From the NCBI RefSeq assembly GCF_016545825.1, contig NC_052614.1, positions 59,837,864 to 59,901,863 of the forward strand: 64,000 nt of DNA, in the 5' to 3' direction. The stretch comes from Eucalyptus grandis. Its lineage: Eukaryota; Streptophyta; Magnoliopsida; Myrtales; Myrtaceae. Under the pieces are notes generated by a model. It searched no databases and had not been told where the DNA came from. It worked only from the letters and a program-made list of their open reading frames with translations. Shown here piece by piece: positions 58,009 through 64,000 of this stretch (position 1 is its first letter; every line of letters begins with the position of its first letter). The position numbers were made by a program, and so were the translations under genes.

Positions 58009-59014
58009 GACACTTGGACACCTATAGTGTCAAAACTTGGCATAGGGAGATGCTTAAGTACTAAAAGTTAGGAAATGTACACTTAGGTGAGAAAATCGGA
58101 GCAAAATGAATTAGTTAAGTGTCAATGACGAGAAAATCCAGTTAAAATGTTGATGTGGTATTTTTCTGGTGATACAAGTGCAAAACAACATCGTTGTGCA
58201 CACTGATGTGATAGATAAGCCGAAAATGATGTCATTTTGTATGCTGACTGACTAGATAAGCCAAAAACAATGTTGTTTGGCCTTAGATTTGAATTTTAAC
58301 ATAAATATTAGTTAAATTAAATTTACAACTAAATTATTAATTTAAAAAAAAAAAAAAAGGGAAGAGGAAGAAATTGCAAAAGACGTTGGGCAAAGGTTGT
58401 GCAATCCCTCTCCGTCGCCTCCCAACGATGGTGGCTAGGGCTCGGCGACTCCGACCAATTGATAGCGGGTCAAGTGGGCGACGACCCTTGGTCTAGTTGG
58501 GTGAGGGCTAGAGACTCTCATTAGATCTAGGGGAGGGACACGACCTTCGTCTCAAATCTAGGTGAGGGCTTGCCGACTTTCGTTGCCGATCAATTGGGGT
58601 CGTTGGGCCCTCTCCCCACTGTCGCTGGCCCTTCCCAATGATGACGGGGATGCCGTGACAAGGGCTTGCACAACCCTTGTTGAAAGAGCCTTCTGCAATT
58701 TTCTTCTTCTTCTTCTTCTTTTCTTCTTTTTTAAGTTCTAAATTTAATTTAATTTAATTTAATTTAATTTAATTTAATTTAATTTATATTTATATTAAAA
58801 TTCAAATTCAAGACAAAATGACGCCATTTTGGCTCTTCTTTGCTGAATTAGCTCTCTGGCAAGCCATGTATGCGAGTTATATTAATAAAAAATTACCACG
58901 TAGAATTTTTGACAAGGGTTGCTAGACTTAGCACTTAAATGTCTCAATTTTCAAAAAATAAAATAAAATGGCATTTATGTATATTTTTCATAAGTTTTGG
59001 CACTTAAGTGTCCC
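58009..59014. mobile_element. Inverted-repeat element with GC-rich core
   Basis: The ends GACACTTGGACACC... and ...GGCACTTAAGTGTCCC are inverted. In both arms GAATTTTAA and CAAAATGACG/GATGTCATTTTG-type strings recur in inverse order. The core (58380-58690) is GC-rich. The right arm contains the AATTT pentanucleotide run. A non-autonomous DNA element is the simplest reading. Confidence 0.5.
58741..58788. repeat. (AATTT)n microsatellite
   Basis: About nine uninterrupted TTTAA/AATTT units between AAATTTAATTT and AATTTATATT. Confidence 0.85.
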
Positions 59015-59149
59015 CTCATGCTAAGTTTTGGTACTTGCGCTATACTTTGGCCAATTTGAGAGTGTATTGGTTGGACTTGGGCAAGAAAAAGATGTGAGTT
59101 CAATTTGGGGGTTGGACCGTGTAGACACCGGCACATTGAACATTGATAG

Positions 59150-59280
59150 AGAAATTTTCTATGGGCAACCACCGAGGGTCCAGTAGAGAATAGCAATGAA
59201 CTTTCATGGCCATATTTTCTGTGGACAACAACCAAGGGCCCCAGTAGAAAATAGCAACGACCTCTCACGGTCAAATTTTT
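59150..59280. repeat. About 62-bp tandem repeat, two copies
   Basis: ATTTTCTRTGGRCAACMACC, then AGTAGARAATAGCAAYGA, start near 59150 and 59213, and a third partial copy starts near 59275. A minus-strand open frame (58975-59274) is a by-product of this repeat. Confidence 0.7.
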
Positions 59281-59800
59281 TGTGGGACTTTAATTGTCTA
59301 CTCGAAATTTTCCTTTCGGTTGCACAAAAGAAAACGTGTGGGGTCAGGAGTAGTTAGAGAAAAGAAAATAAATTAAAAGTAAGGTTTTGCTTTTTGGGTT
59401 TCATTCCTGGAGAAGCCAAATAGTGGGTTCCTTTAGAAATCGAGCCCCCGCATGAAGAATCAAAGAAAGAACGTATGGATGTTCTTGAATTAACTGTGCG
59501 AAGGGCTTTGTTATGGGCTTAAAAACGGGTGATTTATGTTGTGACTTTACATCAATTAAGTTGTTTATTTATAAATATGTTTTAGTTTAATCTTAATTTA
59601 GGTGTGGGAAACGCTTAAGCGTGTGGGCGATTGTAGTTCCGATTCTCCGACTATAGTGAATTATTTGTTACCGACTCTCTCTGGGATAGATACCGATATT
59701 TAGATCAAGTCTCGTAAATATTTTGTATCTTTGTCGTTCCCCATTTATTTCTTCAATGTTTTTGCGTTAACTTAATAGCAAGATCTTCTCAATTTTCACA
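59281..59800 (+). mobile_element. Possible degraded Copia LTR
   Basis: The stretch AGTGAATTATTTGTTACCGACTCTCT near 59657, followed by ATATTTTGTATCTTTGTCGTT, has the form of the 3' part of plant Copia LTRs (accessory splice/polyadenylation region). No paired LTR, primer site or coding remnant was found nearby. Confidence 0.3.
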
Positions 59801-60701
59801 TTAATTTTACAATATGTTTGCTTCTGAAATGCCTCTAGTCAAGATCACTTTCTCTTGAAGGCCCCCGATGCAAGGTAAATTAACAGATTTCCCAAGTTTA
59901 GAACCATCCAATTTCCAGACATTTTCTGGTGAAGTTTCACTTATACATACGGACTTGTGGGGATAATCCACTGTCACCCTTGCATTAGGAGCAATTCAAA
60001 TAATGTTAACTGGACACGCATTAAGCTAAATTAGCCGCATTTTGAGAAATCAAAAGGCAATCTCTTACACTTTTTTCTCTTGTGTGAAATGTGTGAAAGC
60101 TGCAGATTAGTAATTTTCATTATCTTGAAAATATAAGTATTACAAGTTAGTCGAGCTGAACAATAAAAAAAGCACTTATGTGAACTCGTCATCATATCTA
60201 CATCCAATGTTAGTTTCCTGAATAAGAAACCAGTTCGTTATGAATAATTCTTTAATATTTACTATTTTTCATGTCACCATCATTTAGTTGCATTCTAATT
60301 GTTCAAGATCATCTTGGGCTCTAACTGGGAACCAAGTGAATCACAATAGCTGTGCTGTTCATTAGACAAAGATTGAATTAGTCACATGAATGATAAGAGT
60401 TTACTACAATAGACTAGACTTAACGTGTAGAAAATTATGCCAATAGAGACTTTCGGAAAATTCCCCACCAATGAAATCTGGCCATTGCATAAGGTACATT
60501 CCCCGCCCCACACGCTAATTAACCTTGTCAATAAAAAGGAGCTAAGCTACATTCATCACTAAAGATGACCAAGACTTTGGCCATGACCACAACATCTACA
60601 CTTAAGCACAGGCATCGCTGAACTCTATAAATTGCACTAACTTGCAAAAAAGAACTCAAGAGTGTGATACATATAAAGTTTGGTCTTTCGAATCTACAGT
60701 C
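59801..60701. other. Upstream region of the LRR gene
   Basis: AT-rich sequence with CTCTATAAATTGC at about 60620, a plausible TATA box 82 bases before the start codon at 60702. No other gene was seen. Confidence 0.45.
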
Positions 60702-63700
60702 ATGAAAAAGAAAGCACTATGGGTGCTTGTGGTGGTTTGGGGTATTGCATGTTTATGTGGCTCTCGTGGGTGTCGGGAACAAGAAAGGGTTGCACTCTTA
60801 GCACTCAATGCCACATTGGACTTGCCATATTGGGTGGACGTTGGGGGATCATATTTCAACTGTTGTAGCTGGGAAGGTGTTGAGTGCAACCCCACCACAA
60901 GACGAGTCACTCAGCTAATGCTCTCTAATTCGAGATATTACCGCTTCGGCTTCAAAACTTGGTACCTAAATGCTTCTCTACTTCTTCCCTTTGAAGAGCT
61001 CAAGAGCTTTGATTTGTCCTACAACTATTTGGGAGGGTGGATTGCCCCAAAAGGTAAAAATTCACCGTTCGTTCATTTCCTATAAAGCAAGAGAAACTCA
61101 TTCTCTAATGAACTCATAAGTTAACCACCTTCGCAGGTTTTATTCATTTCCTGCATTATAGATGGTAAAGTCCATGTCATCATTTATCCACAAGCCTACG
61201 ACATATTTCCCCCGAAATGGCAATACTTGTTTGTGCATGTACTTGAATAGATTTTTGCCGATTTTATTGCTTCTTGTTGTTTGTTCGCAGAACCAAACCT
61301 GCTATCTTCCAAGCTGAGCAAACTGGAGGTGCTTGACTTGAGTTACAACTCTCTAAATAATTCTATTCTACCCATTCTCGGTACAATTCCTACCCTCAGG
61401 TGTCTATTCTCCAAAACAAACAATTTGACTCGGACTTTACATGTGAATGTTAATTTCTCTAGCTTATTCTATGTCCATAATTCCGTACAAAATCACCATC
61501 CTTGACTTTTTTTTTTGGTCGGAGCCATTCTTGACTTGAGTTAGCAATGTTTGTGGTAAATTAGGTGGTTTCAGTAATTTAAAGGAGCTGGACTTAAGTC
61601 ATAATAAAGTCGATGCAGTGGCTATTACTGAAGGTATTATTTTAGTTTTCATGCAGAACCTCATTTTTATTCATAAATTAAACTAACTAGCCTATGAGTC
61701 ATGTAGACAGGCTCTTTAATACCTTTACATGTGCGTCATGTTGAGAATAAAGAAGTCATATATTGCAACCCCCTTCTCTTTCAATATAGAAATGTTCTCT
61801 TTCAATATAGAAATGTTGTTGATTCAAAATATTTCTATCCCAAAGCATCCACATGGGCGCTTTCATAACTCTACTGCCAAGCAAGTTAATTTCTTGGAAT
61901 TTTATTGCTAGGCATAAAAAACTTGAGCCACTTAGAGGAACTCTGCCTAGATGGTGTCCACTTGGAGGATGTGGGGACCATCCTACAAGCATTAGGGGCA
62001 TTGTCATCCCTCAAGATCCTTTCTCTCCAGAATAGTACAATAGAAGGAACGATAACTGCCCAAGGTTAGTCAACTCTGTTAGTGAATGTATAATCAAAAT
62101 AACGCTTTGTTCGTTTTGCTAAAAACAATTTTCAAGGAAATGTTTTCTAGATTTTCTAACTTTTGGCCATGGAAAATGAATGAGTTAATAGAAACATTTT
62201 CCTTCAATGGAAAAAATATTTTCAAAAGTGGGGAAAATACAAAAATCATTTTCCATTCTCTTTCTTTCACCTAGACCTATTTTCCTCCGTGCACTCTTTT
62301 TATTATTTTTCTTCTTTCTTTTCTTCTTTTAAAATGGGATTTTTATTTATTTATTTTTTTTTTCCTTATTCGTTTCCTTCTTCCTCAATCGGCCGTTGGC
62401 CATGGTGACAACCGACGACCAACCATAGGTGAGGGACAAGGTCGTTGAAGGCCAAGGCTCGAGCTCACCGGCCTCAGACAATCTCAACCACACTTGTGGC
62501 TAGTGATTAGCTGAACAAGAAGGGGCAAAAAAGAAAAAGAAAAAAAAATTAAAAAAAAATTTAAAAAAATGGAAATAAAATATTATTAAAAGGAGTGTAC
62601 GTCTGAAAATAAAATCAAATTTTCATATAATAATCAAATTTCAGTTGAACATTGGAATAATATTGATATTTTCCTAGAAAATAACTTGCTAGAAAACATT
62701 TTCCAAAAAAGTCATATTTTTTGCAAAACTAATGGAACCTAAGCTTTTATTAAAGAATTTCCATTCACTCGTGATATTTTTGCAGAATTTCATGATTATG
62801 CTTGTGTAAGGAAATTTGATGTTCAGTTATCTCTCCTTTTTTTTTTTTTTTTGGAAGATTTCCATAACTTCAGTAAGTTGGAACAGCTCATCTTGGATTA
62901 TTCTTCGTTGAACACAAGCATGGGAATCCTTTCCAGCCTTGGTCCTTTGACATCTCTTAAATTGTTGTCATTGTCCAACACTAGTCTAAGTGGCAACATA
63001 TCAAATCAGAGTAAGTCCTAATCTCTTAGTATGAAAGCTAGAGATGAAATGGACCTTTGATGTACTTGAATGTATGTATTGATATATGTCATTGGAGTTG
63101 AATTGATTTGTGATATCTATAACAGGCTTATGCAATATGGTAAAACTAGAAGAGCTGGATCTTAGCATTAACGGAATTACTGGTGGACTTCCTACATGCT
63201 GGCGAAACATGACCTCTATTCGGATTCTAAGTCTTGAAGACAATGAGTTCACAGATAATGTCGCTTCATCTCCCCTCACTAGTCTTACTTCACTCGAATT
63301 TCTTTCCATTTCGGGTAACCATTTTGATATCCCCTCATCGCTTGGCCCACTTGCAAACCATTCAAGACTTAAGGTGCTATTTCTCGATGACACCAAACTA
63401 ACAATTGATACCAAAGGTGCATCTTTGATCCCAAGGCTCCAATTGAAGGTTTTTAGTATGGCAAATAGTCTATTAAAAGGATTCAAAGTGACTTCTCTTG
63501 ACTTTCTCAATCATCAATATGACCTGAGAGTCATTGATCTCTCCTCGAACGACATTTTGGGTCCCTTTCCAGCTTGGTTGTTGGAAAACAACACTAAGTT
63601 GGAAATACTTCTCATGAGAAATAACTCCTTTACAACACTTGAGGTTCCATCAATAACCCTTTTTAATCTTTCGGTGATGGACCTATCCAACAACGGCATG

Positions 63701-64000
63701 AGACGAGAGCTCACGACTGAATTTTGTTTCAATGTCCCAAATCTACACCGCCTTAATCTATCAGCCAACAGATTGGAAAGGAATATTCCATCTAAACTGG
63801 GTAGTATAAAATCCCTATATATCTTAGACTTGTCTAGCAACAATTTCTCAGGGGGACTACCTGTACAAATACTAGAGAGTACCTTATCATTTGAAACGCT
63901 CAACGTAGCAGATAATAACTTGCAAGGAGAAATTGTGTTTTCTAATGATAGCATGAAACTAGATTTGTTAATTTTGCGGTTAGACCACAACTTGTTCACT
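60702..64000 (+). CDS. Extracellular LRR receptor-like protein (RLP), partial at the window end
   Basis: Exons seen: 60702-61053; 61291 to about 61450; 61565-61633; 61912-62064; 62858-63010; 63126 to beyond 64000. Most borders keep phase 1, as in plant RLPs whose introns fall between LRR units. MKKKALWVLVVVWGIACLCG is a signal peptide. The LRR N-terminal cap follows (CREQERVALLAL, then CCSWEGVECN). LRRs follow (LEVLDLSYNSLNNSI; LKILSLQNSTIEGTI; LEELDLSINGITGGLPTCW; LHRLNLSANRLERNIP; LYILDLSSNNFSGGLP). No kinase is reached, and the membrane segment lies outside. The exon-2 donor is abnormal (AATGTTAAT where phase 1 needs GGT), so 61450-61564 is unresolved: a mutation or pseudogene step is possible. 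Exon 6 has no stop over 875 bases. Such proteins sense ligands at the cell surface with partner kinases; this ligand is unknown. Confidence 0.78.
62104..62744. mobile_element. MULE-like MITE in an intron of the LRR gene
   Basis: The ends are inverted: GCTTTGTTCGTTTTGC at the left and GCAAAACTAATGGAACCTAAGC at the right. Subterminal GGAAAATATTTTC-type blocks and a small GC-rich centre (62390-62500) lie between. It belongs to the same style as 21929-22292. A 9-bp target duplication was not confirmed. It leaves the flanking splice sites (62065, 62857) intact. Confidence 0.55.
62827..62852 (+). promoter_or_regulatory. Long polypyrimidine tract at RLP acceptor
   Basis: TATCTCTCC followed by 16 T residues precedes TTGGAAG|AT, the acceptor of exon 5 (62858). 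It is an unusually strong tract and supports this splice site. Confidence 0.45.

Noticed and set aside
1..64000. CRISPR arrays, bacterial operons, riboswitches, ribosomal RNA genes.
   Set aside because: No regularly spaced direct repeats with unique spacers, no bacterial-style gene packing, and no rRNA-like stretch was recognised; the window is plant nuclear DNA.

Overview
This window looks like nuclear DNA of a eudicot plant, most likely a woody one. It has long AT-rich intergenic stretches, many-exon genes with GT-AG introns, and plant-only families (RLCK-VII kinase, PPR, extracellular LRR receptor-like protein, F-box). Short inverted-repeat MULE-like elements with GC-rich cores are abundant. 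This repeat style reminded me of Myrtaceae (eucalypt-like) genomes, but that is a guess. Exons were assembled by hand from frame, splice signals and knowledge of the families; no search was run.

Layout. 1-13,560 is almost all transposon. It holds a MULE-like MITE with a perfect 9-bp target duplication (326-987). It also holds a multi-layer nest: a second MULE-like element (about 2663-13559) is split by a deleted Copia element (2870 to about 10354) and by a probable solo LTR (about 10590-13254). The Copia element contains a solo LTR on the minus strand (4006-9796, TSD AGTAG), which contains a same-family solo LTR on the plus strand (5339-8105, TSD AGCAT). 13,700-16,200 holds a PPR gene fragment between MULE-like ends, a TRIM-like remnant and a possible broken secreted-peptide gene.

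There are four substantial genes. RIPK-type receptor-like cytoplasmic kinase: minus strand, 17724-19830, 5 coding exons, 450 aa, intact. FIP1-type protein (TMEM192-like membrane domain plus coiled coil): plus strand, 29038-38183, 14 coding exons, 350 aa, intact only if one intron uses a GC-AG donor. TTLL12-type tubulin-tyrosine-ligase-like gene: minus strand, 39480-45127, 15 coding exons, with three small frameshifts. Multi-exon extracellular LRR receptor-like protein: plus strand, 60702 to beyond the end, with one damaged exon border. RIPK and FIP1 are also close together on Arabidopsis chromosome 2, so this part looks like conserved microsynteny. FIP1 and the TTLL12-like gene converge.

45,300-54,700 is gene-poor. 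It has two related, duplicated, TATA-bearing segments with a conserved splice acceptor but no convincing protein, a 239-bp unit repeated three times between them, an F-box fragment, and the broken first exon of an HSA32-like gene. 54,800-60,600 holds further inverted-repeat elements and simple repeats before the LRR gene. The genes do not form a pathway; RIPK and the LRR protein are both of immune-receptor type. The candidates for something undescribed are the duplicated transcript-like segments and the GC-AG intron of FIP1.
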